From Corynebacterium pseudopelargi (GTDB taxonomy: Bacteria; Actinomycetota; Actinomycetes; Mycobacteriales; Mycobacteriaceae): DNA of 64,000 bases. The position numbers and the translations under genes were made by a program. Under the pieces are notes generated by a model. It was given only the letters and a program-made list of their open reading frames with translations, did not search any database and had not been told where the DNA came from. The DNA lies in NCBI RefSeq assembly GCF_003814005.1, contig NZ_CP033898.1:682001-746000 (forward strand), given 5' to 3'. Numbering within the stretch: the first letter of the stretch is position 1; every line of letters begins with the position of its first letter. Below are positions 16,554-24,555 of the stretch, piece by piece.

Positions 16554-17891
16554 ATGAACGGAATCCTCGGCTTCATGGTCGAGTTAGTGCAGATTCCCGC
16601 CTTGATCGTGGGCTTTATCGCACTGCTCGGACTACTAGCACAGCGGAAACCTGCTGGTGATGTAATCACTGGTACGGTGAAAACTGCGCTTTCGCTCCTA
16701 ATCATCGCTGGTGGTACGGGTGTTCTCGTTGAGGGCTTGTCGCCTATCCAGAAAATGTTCGAAATGGCATTTCCTTCAGGCGATGTGACGACATTCGTAA
16801 CCTTCGACGAGGCGGTAGTGTCAGCAGTTCAAACCGGCCCCGTAGCAACGCTGGGTTCAGAAATCGGTTTGACGATGCTCTTCGGCTACCTGTTTCACCT
16901 TTTACTCGCCCGAATTACACCTTGGCACTATGTCTACTTGACCGGTCATATGATTTGGGTGCACGCGGGCGCTTTCACGATTTTGATCTACCAGTTCGGC
17001 TGGTCACCCGTTGCCACAGTGGCGGTTGCATCGGTGTTAGTTGGCTTTTACTACACGATTGCACCCGCTCTGGCTCAACCCTTTGTGCGCCGAATTACCG
17101 GTGGTAACGACGTTGGCTTCGCACACGGCCAGACTCTGTTGAATATTCTTGCGGGTTACATCGGCATGGTCGTTGGCAATAAAGAGAAGTCGACCGAAGA
17201 CGTCAAGATGCCGGAGAAACTGGGCTTCTTTAGAGACGTTGCTGTATCGACCACATTGGTCATGACTATCGTCTCCTTTGTATCTGCCTCCCTGGCGGTG
17301 ATTACTTCCGGCGCTGGCGCATTCCAGGCTCCTATCGACGACGGAGGTATCTCGGACGGCCAAAATTGGATCGTATTCGCCTTACTCATGGCTCTTCAGT
17401 TCACTGCGGGCATGCTAATTCTGCTTTACGGCGTTCGCATGCTGATTGGTGAGATTGTGCCCGCCTTTGAAGGCATCTCTAAGAAGATCATCCCGAATGC
17501 TGTGCCGGCACTGGACGCACCAGTTCTCTTCGCCTTTGCGCCTAACGCACTGCTCGTTGGTCTTATCTCCGGTCTGATTGGCCAGATCGCTGGTATGGCT
17601 CTCTGCGTCGCCCTTGGCTGGCCGGTGCCCATTCCGTCGATGATCGTCGCCTTCTTTGCATCCGGTACCGCCGCGATTTTCGCCAACTCTACCGGTGGCC
17701 GGCTCGCGGCTTGGATTGGTGGTTTCCTCTGGGGCTTCCTCGGTTGGATCATCATTTCCTTCGCATTCCAGGCGGAAGTATTCGGCGATCTTGCAGGGTT
17801 GGGTGCAGAAAACCTCGGCTTCACTGTTCCTGACGTGATCGTGCCAGGAATCATCATTCACGGTCTTGCCCAGCTGTTTGGGTTCGTCTAA
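16554..17891 (+). CDS. PTS EIIC permease, ascorbate (UlaA/SgaT) family
   Basis: The 445-residue membrane protein has about 11 hydrophobic segments and aligns in style with UlaA/SgaT: 'GFIALLGLLAQRKPAGDVITGTVKTALSLLIIAGGTGVLV', 'FGYLFHLLLARITPWHYVYLTGHMIWVHAG', 'LFAFAPNALLVGLISGLIGQIAGM' and 'PGIIIHGLAQLFGF' at the C-terminus. It moves and phosphorylates a sugar or sugar acid across the membrane. The family name points to ascorbate, but no ascorbate-degrading enzymes (UlaD, UlaE, UlaF, UlaG) are present and the neighbours are amino-sugar enzymes, so the substrate is probably a hexosamine derivative. That is inference. Confidence 0.93.
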   Translation: MNGILGFMVELVQIPALIVGFIALLGLLAQRKPAGDVITGTVKTALSLLIIAGGTGVLVEGLSPIQKMFEMAFPSGDVTTFVTFDEAVVSAVQTGPVATLGSEIGLTMLFGYLFHLLLARITPWHYVYLTGHMIWVHAGAFTILIYQFGWSPVATVAVASVLVGFYYTIAPALAQPFVRRITGGNDVGFAHGQTLLNILAGYIGMVVGNKEKSTEDVKMPEKLGFFRDVAVSTTLVMTIVSFVSASLAVITSGAGAFQAPIDDGGISDGQNWIVFALLMALQFTAGMLILLYGVRMLIGEIVPAFEGISKKIIPNAVPALDAPVLFAFAPNALLVGLISGLIGQIAGMALCVALGWPVPIPSMIVAFFASGTAAIFANSTGGRLAAWIGGFLWGFLGWIIISFAFQAEVFGDLAGLGAENLGFTVPDVIVPGIIIHGLAQLFGFV

Positions 17892-17963
17892 TCAAAACCC
17901 TGCATTGGGTGATGAGTACCCATTAACCAGCGTCATTCGCAGTTCAATCTGAAAGGAAGAAAG

Positions 17964-18713
17964 ATGTCTCAACTATTGAAGACCTACTACAAGGAAATCA
18001 TCGACTTGCTCGAGAAGATTTCAGAAGAACAAATTGAAAAGATCGAGGATGCTGCAGAGCAGATCGCAGAACTCGTCTCCAAAGGAGGACGAATCTTCGC
18101 CTTCGGTGCATCGCATTCGTCTCTCCCAGTGCAAGATATCGTCTATCGTGCCGGTGGGCTGATGCTTGTGAATCCGTTGTACGGCCCAGGCATTGAAGCT
18201 CTCACGACTCGTCCCACCACCCTTGGCTCCCAGATGGAACAGATGCCGGGTTACGGCAAGGTCCTATTCGATAACTCGCCACTCAAAGAGGGTGACGTCT
18301 TGATTTGCGTATCGGTTTCGGGTCGAAATGCCGTCCCGGTGGAGTTGGCTCGTGAGGCAAGAGAGCACGGTGTTCTGGTAGTTGGTTTGACTTCTTCGAA
18401 GTACACCGACGCTGTGACATCGCGTGTACCAGATGGCTCAAAGCTGAAAGATCATGCAGATATTCTCCTGGACAACCAGGTCGATGCCGGAGACGCTGTT
18501 TTATCGCTTGAAGGGGTACCGCAAAAATTCACTCCCGCTTCGGGCGTTACGTCAACGGCAATCCTCCATTCACTGTCTGCTGGAATCATCGAAAAGCTAA
18601 TTGAACGGGGTGAAACTCCTCCGGTATTCCTTGCTGCCAACCTCGATGGCGGCGCTGAGTGGAACGCTAAGCATATGGAAGAAAATAAGGATCGCATTTT
18701 CTACCTGAATTAG
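17964..18713 (+). CDS. SIS-domain sugar-phosphate-binding protein (UPF0309-like)
   Basis: The 249-residue single-SIS protein shows 'LVSKGGRIFAFGASHSSLPVQDIVYRAGGLMLVNPLYGPGIE', 'EGDVLICVSVSGRNAVPVELAREAREHGVLVVGLTSSKY' (Ser-rich phosphate loops) and 'PASGVTSTAILHSLSAGIIEKL'. It resembles the UPF0309 group, distant relatives of GmhA and MurQ, usually found beside sugar transporters. It could be a second isomerase, an epimerase or an etherase acting on the imported sugar phosphate. It is separate in sequence from the AgaS-like protein at 14425-15315. GAAAGGAAG precedes the ATG. Confidence 0.85.
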   Translation: MSQLLKTYYKEIIDLLEKISEEQIEKIEDAAEQIAELVSKGGRIFAFGASHSSLPVQDIVYRAGGLMLVNPLYGPGIEALTTRPTTLGSQMEQMPGYGKVLFDNSPLKEGDVLICVSVSGRNAVPVELAREAREHGVLVVGLTSSKYTDAVTSRVPDGSKLKDHADILLDNQVDAGDAVLSLEGVPQKFTPASGVTSTAILHSLSAGIIEKLIERGETPPVFLAANLDGGAEWNAKHMEENKDRIFYLN

Positions 18714-18852
18714 TCGGAGGGGTTCGTATTCAGCCTATGGGGAACAAGCGGGCTCAGCTTAAACCGACCCGATGAAGCTGGCCCGCCGGCCGATGAACAG
18801 AGTGCACCGTTGGCCACCAAATGTCTCGGGTCGTCAAAAGGAGAATTGCAAG

Positions 18853-20271
18853 ATGCGAATTAGAAAAACTTGGCACCCGGGACTGGTGGCCAGCTTTGGA
18901 GTGTTGTCTTTGGCGGCAATGCCGTTGCTCCAAGCATGTAGTGCGGAGCAAAACAATGCCTCTCAGACCGATGCGGTAGCTAGTAGTTCGGAATCTACCT
19001 CGGATTCCGAGAGCAAGTGGGTAATGGTTCGCGAGGAAAACTTTGAGTCTCCGTTGGGCGTGGAGTCTGCAGATTGGGAAATTGATCCACTCGGAAAAGA
19101 CTCACCTTGGTACGTAGATGAGTTTTCCGATGATGGCCAGTACTACCAGGTACTGGGAGGAGACGATTTCCAGCGTGCGCTTGATTCGATGAACATCATG
19201 CGTAAAAGGGTCGAAGTCGGTGACGATGGGTGGTTGACCGTCGAGTTGGCTGCTCAAGATAGAGATAAAGACGGCAAGCCTGATTCGGAACCGAATATCT
19301 CGGTGGAAGACGGAAACGGCCTAATTTCGGTACCTTCGAACGACACCGCCGCGATGCTCACGGCCTCAGATCCCTTGCCGAGCGAGTATCGAATCGAATA
19401 TGAGCTCAAAACGCTCGATTTCGGCGGGAAGCGTGACGGTTCCTGGAACTACGACGGAAAATACAATGGCTTCGAGCCTGGTGAATGTAAGACGAATTTC
19501 CCTTGGGTGCGCAAGGGAGACTACAGCCAAGGCGGTTCAGACAAGGTTGACCCTTGTGCCGACCCCTGGGGTGATACCACCAAGGAGAACGGATACTATT
19601 TCCTGTCGGTGGTTGACTACGCTAAGCCGGCTCCTCACAACAACATTTTCATCCACTCACACCGCAAAGTCGGTATGGATTCGTATTCCGTTGACGCCGA
19701 CTGGGCAAAATCCTACAAAGTCTGTAATCCGGAATCCAAGGAACTCATTGACTACACTGACTCCTCGGCTAACGGCGTGAATCAGATTTTCTTTGATGGA
19801 GAGTCGTTCCGTGACCCGGCGTTCGCATACAACGAATTTGTTATGCCTACACCCTGCGGACTCAAAATTGGTGACGACGAGAACGCTACAATTGTGGCCA
19901 CTGCTGAAGTTCAACCTGAGTTGATGCCCGGTGAGACTTACACCTTCGCGATTGAACGGAATGCGAACGGTTATGTGACCGAAATGAAGGGAAACTTCAA
20001 GTACATTGGCGAAACGACGATTCGAAACGAGCGTCCTTTCAAGTCCGATGACGGTCACACAATCTGGCACTACAACCAAACTGCCGACGAGTACGACGGC
20101 TCTTCTAACCAGACCCTGACCTTCGAAGGACCACACGGAAGCTTCGAGAAGGAGATGTGGCCAGAAGATAGTGCTTACCCGGATAACTTTGTGATTGGGA
20201 TTCCGCACCTTAACTACTACGAAGGCGAAGCTCAGATCGATAATCTGAAGCTCTACACCAAGGAAAGCTAA
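18853..20271 (+). CDS. Secreted lipoprotein of unknown function, predicted beta-jelly-roll, sugar island
   Basis: The 472-residue protein starts with a signal peptide and lipobox ('AMPLLQAC', lipidated Cys29), followed by a Ser/Thr/Asp/Glu-rich linker to about residue 55. The remaining domain is Trp/Tyr/Asp/Gly-rich, with beta-strand periodicity ('YRIEYELKTLDFGGKRDGSWNYDGKYNGF', 'NNIFIHSHRKVGMDSYSVDADW'). It ends 'YYEGEAQIDNLKLYTKES', reminiscent of concanavalin-A-like glucanases, lectins and DUF1961/GH16-type proteins. It has several Cys ('GECKTNF', 'DPCADPW', 'YKVCNPE', 'TPCGLK') that may pair outside the cell. I do not recognise a family with certainty. As the last gene of the PTS arm it may bind or cut a glycan to feed the permease. 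AAAGGAGAA lies 8 bases before ATG 18853; an upstream in-frame ATG at 18772 would destroy the signal peptide. Confidence 0.85.
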   Translation: MRIRKTWHPGLVASFGVLSLAAMPLLQACSAEQNNASQTDAVASSSESTSDSESKWVMVREENFESPLGVESADWEIDPLGKDSPWYVDEFSDDGQYYQVLGGDDFQRALDSMNIMRKRVEVGDDGWLTVELAAQDRDKDGKPDSEPNISVEDGNGLISVPSNDTAAMLTASDPLPSEYRIEYELKTLDFGGKRDGSWNYDGKYNGFEPGECKTNFPWVRKGDYSQGGSDKVDPCADPWGDTTKENGYYFLSVVDYAKPAPHNNIFIHSHRKVGMDSYSVDADWAKSYKVCNPESKELIDYTDSSANGVNQIFFDGESFRDPAFAYNEFVMPTPCGLKIGDDENATIVATAEVQPELMPGETYTFAIERNANGYVTEMKGNFKYIGETTIRNERPFKSDDGHTIWHYNQTADEYDGSSNQTLTFEGPHGSFEKEMWPEDSAYPDNFVIGIPHLNYYEGEAQIDNLKLYTKES

Positions 20272-20288
20272 CCTTCGAAAGCGCTATT

Positions 20289-20321
20289 AAGTGCCCTTCC
20301 GGCTCCACCGGAAGGGCACTT
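20289..20321. terminator. Bidirectional hairpin ending the PTS arm and the aldo/keto reductase gene
   Basis: A perfect 14-bp stem, AAGTGCCCTTCCGG with its complement, encloses a 5-base loop (CTCCA) between two convergent genes. There is no long T-run, but the location and stability make it a likely terminator on both strands. Confidence 0.8.
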
Positions 20322-20323
20322 GC

Positions 20324-21361
20324 CTATACCGACTCAGTAGCGCCCTGCCACTGATTAATGCCGCGATCAGTTGCCCACTGATCGATCTTGTTCAGCTCTT
20401 CCTGGCTAAACGGAGCCGCATCCAGAGCTGCGATATTTTGGTGCAGTTGTTCCACCGAAGACGCACCGATAAGCGCGGAGGTCACCTCCGGGCGACGCAG
20501 CACCCAAGCAATCGCCATTTGCGCCAAGGTCTGGCCACGTTGCTCGGCAATGCTGTGCAGCTCGCGAATAGCCTTCAGCGTGTCCTCGTTGAGGAAGTCC
20601 TCGCTCATTTTGTGCTCGCCTAAACGAGAATGCTCAGGCACACCGTCGAGGTAGCGGTTGCTAAGCAGGCCTTGGGCCAGGGCAGAAAAGGCGATCACGC
20701 CCATGCCTTCTTCGGCGCAGGTTTCCAAGAGTGAATCTTCAATCCAGCGATTAAACATGGAGTAGCTGGGCTGGTGAATCGTCAGCGGGGTGCCCAGCTC
20801 ACGTGCGATCTTCTGGGCACGCCTTGTTAGCTCGGGGGAGTAGGAGCTAACGCCCACATAGAGCGCGCGGCCGGAACGCACCAGGAAGTCCAGGGCCGAT
20901 ATCGTTTCTTCAATCGGTGTTTCCGGGTCCGGGCGGTGGTGGTAGAAGATATCCACGTAATCCAAGCCCATGCGCTTGAGCGAGGCATCGCAGCTTCCCA
21001 CAATGTATTTGCGCGAACCACCAAAGCCATAGGGCCCATCCTGCATGCGCCAACCGGCTTTGGAGCTAATCAAGAGCTCCTCGCGGTGAGGCTTGAAGTC
21101 TTGGGCGAAGATCCGCCCAAAGTTTTCCTCGGCAGAGCCAGGTGGCGGGCCGTAGTTATTGGCTAGGTCAAAGTGCGTGACGCCTGCATCAAAAGCAGCA
21201 CGAAGGATCTCGCGCTGCGTGTTCAGGGGGCGGTCGTTACCAAAGTTATGCCACAGGCCCAGGGTGATCTCGGGTAGTTTCAGGCCCGTTTGGCCGCTGC
21301 GCCGAAACTTCGCGTTTTCATAGCGATCTTCGGCGGCTTTGTACACATCTGGATAGGTCAT
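20324..21361 (-). CDS. Aldo/keto reductase (YghZ/Kv-beta-like)
   Basis: The 345-residue TIM-barrel NADPH-dependent reductase has 'THFDLANNYGPPPGSAEENFGRIF' (catalytic Asp/Tyr region), 'LLISSKAGWRMQDGPYGFGGSRKYIVGSCDASLKRMGLDYVDIFYHHRPD' (catalytic Lys in SSKAG, His in YHHRPD) and 'IAWVLRRPEVTSALIGASSVEQLHQNIAAL' (cofactor-phosphate loop). The closest subgroup is YghZ/GprA, which reduces glyceraldehyde-3-phosphate and methylglyoxal-like aldehydes. TAGGCT lies 7 bases upstream of the ATG, indicating a leaderless message. Confidence 0.94.
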   Translation of the reverse strand: MTYPDVYKAAEDRYENAKFRRSGQTGLKLPEITLGLWHNFGNDRPLNTQREILRAAFDAGVTHFDLANNYGPPPGSAEENFGRIFAQDFKPHREELLISSKAGWRMQDGPYGFGGSRKYIVGSCDASLKRMGLDYVDIFYHHRPDPETPIEETISALDFLVRSGRALYVGVSSYSPELTRRAQKIARELGTPLTIHQPSYSMFNRWIEDSLLETCAEEGMGVIAFSALAQGLLSNRYLDGVPEHSRLGEHKMSEDFLNEDTLKAIRELHSIAEQRGQTLAQMAIAWVLRRPEVTSALIGASSVEQLHQNIAALDAAPFSQEELNKIDQWATDRGINQWQGATESV

Positions 21362-21368
21362 GTGCGCC

Positions 21369-21374
21369 AGCCTA
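21369..21374 (-). promoter_or_regulatory. -10 element TAGGCT, leaderless promoter of the aldo/keto reductase
   Basis: On the minus strand TAGGCT is followed by exactly 7 bases and the ATG at 21361. Confidence 0.6.
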
Positions 21375-21490
21375 GGCGCGAAGGTGGTGATCTACCACCA
21401 TGCTCATCTAGGGGTAAAAGCCTGCGGTGATTGCCCCGTCGTTGGGCATTTGCACCATTTTCTTAAAGGGGAAGATATACGGTTTTGTCT

Positions 21491-21762
21491 ATGGCACGAC
21501 GCTTCCACAACGAACGAGTCAATTTCGAAGCCCAAAATGACTTACCCGCATTTGATGATGCACTGGGCTACCTCAATCAGGCCAAGGGTTTGGCGCAGTT
21601 CATCCAAACCTGCCCCACGCCAATGACCTTGGCTATTCAAGGTGGGTGGGGAAGCGGAAAATCGACCATATCGGATACTTGGACTATCTGATCCGCTTCA
21701 TCCACAACCTCGATCCGGAGTTCTCGGAACACCTTGGCCAAGAAGCAGGTGCCCTGCACTAA
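21491..21762 (+). pseudogene. Remnant of a KAP-family P-loop NTPase, out of frame and truncated
   Basis: The frame from 21491 encodes 'DALGYLNQAKGLAQFIQTCPTPMTLAIQGGWGSGKSTISD', the N-terminus and Walker A loop of KAP NTPases (membrane-associated ATPases often tied to phage defence or signalling). It hits a stop at 21689-21691. A second frame then reads 'GYLDYLIRFIHNLDPEFSEHLGQEAGALH' up to a stop at 21760-21762, which looks like the C-terminal tail of a real protein. The picture is an internal deletion fusing the first 60 codons to a tail in another frame. The full KAP domain (Walker B, membrane insertion) is missing, so it cannot be functional as an NTPase. Confidence 0.7.
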
Positions 21763-21850
21763 TACCGCGCCGGTCGACTGTGGGCTGCGCAGAAAGCCCG
21801 GTAGTGGGGTAGAAGCAAAGCTCAAAACCTTCGTCGTTTGCCACGCCCGC

Positions 21851-21856
21851 TACGAT
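21851..21856 (+). promoter_or_regulatory. -10 element TACGAT, leaderless promoter of dnaG
   Basis: TACGAT is followed by exactly 7 bases and then the dnaG ATG at 21864. No ribosome-binding site is present. Confidence 0.65.
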
Positions 21857-21863
21857 GTGAGCT

Positions 21864-23759
21864 ATGGCCAAAGGACTGATTCCGCAAAGCGATATCCAAG
21901 CGATTCGTGAGCGCACCCCGATCGAGGAGATCGTGGGTGAATATGTGGAATTAAAGCCCGCCGGCGCCGATTCTCTGAAGGGCTTAAGTCCGTTTAAAGA
22001 CGAAAAGACGCCCTCGTTTCATGTGCGCCCGGCGCACGGCTACTACCACTGCTTTTCTTCGGATAAAGGCGGTGATGTGTTCAACTTTCTCATGGAAATG
22101 GAGCACCTCACCTTCCCAGAGGCCGTGGAGGCGTGCGCGGAAAAGATCGGCTACCGCATCAATTACCAAGGTGGTTCCACAGGGGCACGCCGCGAGGAGC
22201 CGGGTACGCGCAAGAGGCTTATCGACGCAAACCGCGCCGCCCATAAGTTCTACCGAGAACAACTCGAAACCCCGGAGGCGAAAACCGCCCGCGATTTCCT
22301 GCTCAAACGCGGTTTTTCCAAAGAGCACATCTACACCTTCGAGTGCGGTTATGCCCCAGACGGCTGGGACACCATGACCAAGCACCTGCTCAAGCAGGGG
22401 TTTAGCGTCAAAGAACTCGAAGCCGCAGGCCTTTCCACCATTGGTAGGCGAGGCCCGATCGATCGCTTCCACCGCCGGTTATTGTGGCCAATTAAAAATG
22501 TTTCCGGTGATGTGATTGGCTTTGGTGCACGCAAGCTCTTTGATGACGACAACCTGGGCAAATACATGAATACGCCCGAAACGTTGTTGTATAAGAAATC
22601 GAAGGTGCTTTTCGGCCTGGATCAAGCCAAAAAGGCCATTGCCTCAAGCCACCAGGCGGTGGTGGTGGAAGGCTATACCGATGTGATGGCCATGCATGCT
22701 GCCGGGGTGAAAACTGCGGTGGCTTCCTGCGGCACTGCCTTTGGCGAGGAACACCTGCAGGTGCTGCGGCGCTATCTCCTCGACGACTCCTACTTCGTCG
22801 GATCCCTGGTCTACACCTTCGACGGTGATGAGGCAGGCCAAAAAGCGGCGATGCGCGCCTATGAGGGCGGCCAAGAATTTACCGGCCAGTCCTATGTGGC
22901 TGTGGCTCCTGAAGGGATGGATCCTTGTGATCTCCGCCTTGAAAAAGGTGATGCCGCAGTCCGTGACCTGGTGGCCCGGCGCATCCCCATGTACGAGTTC
23001 ATTATCCAGGCGCTCATCGATGGTTTCGATCTCGATAGCGCCGAGGGGCGTGTGCAGGCACTCAACCGCGCGGTGCCGGTGGTGGCGGGCATCCGTGACC
23101 AGGCTTTGAAATCCGAATACGCCCGCAGGCTCGCAGGCTGGGTCGGGTGGCCCGATCCTGCAGAAGTAATGCAGAAGGTGCGCCAAGAAGAACGCCGACC
23201 GAAAAAGCCGCAGCGCCCACGCGCACAGCGCTTTGATAGCAGCCAAAACGCGCCGACACGCAATGAGTCCATGCTGGTGTTGCCCAATCGCCGCGACCCG
23301 CGCCTGTGGCCGCAGCGCGAAGCGCTCAAGATCGCCCTTCAAGAACCTCGAGTAGCAAGCGACTACTTTGATGGTTTGCCTGAAGATGCCTTTGATAACG
23401 AGGCCTATGCCGCCGTGCGCCGCGCCATCGCAGCAGCGGGAGGCGCAGCCGAGCACCAACCAGGGCCTACCTGGATCGGTGCTGTGAATGATCAGATGCA
23501 CGATATTGTGGGCAAAGCCTTGATCTCTGAGCTGGCTGTTGAGGCGCTCGATGGGGATGTAGAAGAGCTCAATGCCCATGTTGATCGCACCTTGACCAGG
23601 CTGCAGGAGCAGTTGGTGGGCAATCAGATTGCGGTGTTAAAAGGCCAGCTTCAACGCATGCGCCCTTCAGAAAAACCGGAGGAGTATCGGGCGATGTTCG
23701 CAGATCTGGTGGCGTTGGAAGAAGCCCGCCGCGAGCTGATCGATAGGGTGTTTCGTTAA
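21864..23759 (+). CDS. dnaG: DNA primase
   Basis: The 631-residue enzyme makes RNA primers at the replication fork. The N-terminal CHC2-type zinc-binding domain is recognisable ('DSLKGLSPFKDEKTPSFHVRPAHGYYHCFSSDKGGDVFNFLMEMEHLTFPEAVEACAEKIGY'). However, three of the four usual metal ligands are replaced: CPFH reads SPFK (S42, K45) and CFGC reads CFSS (C63 kept, S66). The catalytic core ('RLLWPIKNVSGDVIGFGARKL') and Toprim motifs ('VVVEGYTDVMAMHAAGV', 'VYTFDGDEAGQKAAMRAYE') are intact. A helical C-terminal DnaB-interaction region (after about residue 450) ends the protein. The loss of zinc ligands may be a genus trait. Confidence 0.97.
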   Translation: MAKGLIPQSDIQAIRERTPIEEIVGEYVELKPAGADSLKGLSPFKDEKTPSFHVRPAHGYYHCFSSDKGGDVFNFLMEMEHLTFPEAVEACAEKIGYRINYQGGSTGARREEPGTRKRLIDANRAAHKFYREQLETPEAKTARDFLLKRGFSKEHIYTFECGYAPDGWDTMTKHLLKQGFSVKELEAAGLSTIGRRGPIDRFHRRLLWPIKNVSGDVIGFGARKLFDDDNLGKYMNTPETLLYKKSKVLFGLDQAKKAIASSHQAVVVEGYTDVMAMHAAGVKTAVASCGTAFGEEHLQVLRRYLLDDSYFVGSLVYTFDGDEAGQKAAMRAYEGGQEFTGQSYVAVAPEGMDPCDLRLEKGDAAVRDLVARRIPMYEFIIQALIDGFDLDSAEGRVQALNRAVPVVAGIRDQALKSEYARRLAGWVGWPDPAEVMQKVRQEERRPKKPQRPRAQRFDSSQNAPTRNESMLVLPNRRDPRLWPQREALKIALQEPRVASDYFDGLPEDAFDNEAYAAVRRAIAAAGGAAEHQPGPTWIGAVNDQMHDIVGKALISELAVEALDGDVEELNAHVDRTLTRLQEQLVGNQIAVLKGQLQRMRPSEKPEEYRAMFADLVALEEARRELIDRVFR

Positions 23760-23805
23760 ATCCCAAGCCAGCGGTGCCCGCTATGGGCAAGCCCTGAAAA
23801 TGCGA

Positions 23806-23838
23806 CAACGCCGCCCCGTGATGTTGGGGGCGGCGTTG
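23806..23838. terminator. Rho-independent terminator after dnaG, bidirectional
   Basis: A 12-bp stem (CAACGCCGCCCC and its complement) with a 9-base loop is followed by TTTATT on the plus strand. It separates dnaG from the convergent lipoprotein gene. Confidence 0.85.
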
Positions 23839-23853
23839 TTTATTGGTGCGTAA

Positions 23854-24414
23854 TTAGCGAGCCTCGACAAAGACCGGAACTTCGGCGAGGGGGAAGTAGT
23901 CGTTGTCCTCGTCGGAGAAGACCTTGACCACGCAGTCGCGCTTGGTGCAGTCGACCTCTTCGCCGCTTTCAGCAACCGTCAGCGGAACAACGGCGGTGCC
24001 GGAGGGGGAGATCTCTACGTCCGCACCGTTTTTCACGTGCGGCTGTACGGCGCTATCGCCCTTGTCGCCGGTGCAGGCAGGCTGCTGGCCATCGGCGATG
24101 TTCTCGGAAGCACAGATAGCGGTGTAGTAGCCCTGGTCGGGGTTCAGGCCGGCGAGGTCAACGATGATTTCTTCGCCGTTTTTCAAGCCGGTGGTCTTGG
24201 AGGGCTTGAGGGTGACGGTGGTGACCAAGGTGGTGGGCTCGGAAGAGGTGGACTCTTCGGCGGAGGATTCGTTGGTCTTGGTCAGCTGCACCTCGGAGGC
24301 GGTCTCAACCTTGAGGTCGGAGTCCTTTTCGTTGGGAGGGGAGCAGGCGGCCAGGGCGATACCCGCGATGACGGCGGTGGCGGCGATGGCGGTAGAACGC
24401 TTCGGTTCGCGCAT
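23854..24414 (-). CDS. Lipoprotein with neocarzinostatin-like domain
   Basis: The 186-residue protein has a lipobox ('AGIALAAC', lipidated Cys24), a Ser/Glu/Thr-rich linker, then an immunoglobulin-like beta domain (about 70-186). The pattern 'VTLKPSKTTGLKNGEEIIVDLAGLNPDQGYYTAICAS', then 'DCTKRDCVVKVFSDEDNDYF', matches the neocarzinostatin/enediyne apoprotein family. There 'SGLxxGxxVxVxGxGLxPGxxYxVxQC' and 'VDCxxxxCxV' are conserved, with four Cys forming two disulfides. Chromophore binding is unlikely in this genus; a surface adhesion or ligand-binding role is inferred. The SD is GAAAGG about 12 bases upstream. Confidence 0.82.
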   Translation of the reverse strand: MREPKRSTAIAATAVIAGIALAACSPPNEKDSDLKVETASEVQLTKTNESSAEESTSSEPTTLVTTVTLKPSKTTGLKNGEEIIVDLAGLNPDQGYYTAICASENIADGQQPACTGDKGDSAVQPHVKNGADVEISPSGTAVVPLTVAESGEEVDCTKRDCVVKVFSDEDNDYFPLAEVPVFVEAR

Positions 24415-24555
24415 GAGGCTTCGGTACCTTTCGGTGAGAGTCTTATTCCAAGGATTCGGTGTACCAGTTTACGTGAGCTGGGTGCCATCTAAGGCCAGAA
24501 TGCACCCTTTGAATGACCCGAAACGGGCAATTTGTAGCAGTTGGGTGCAGCCACG

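Noticed and set aside
22644..23579. 311-codon open frame antisense to dnaG
   Set aside because: Shadow frame within a clear dnaG.
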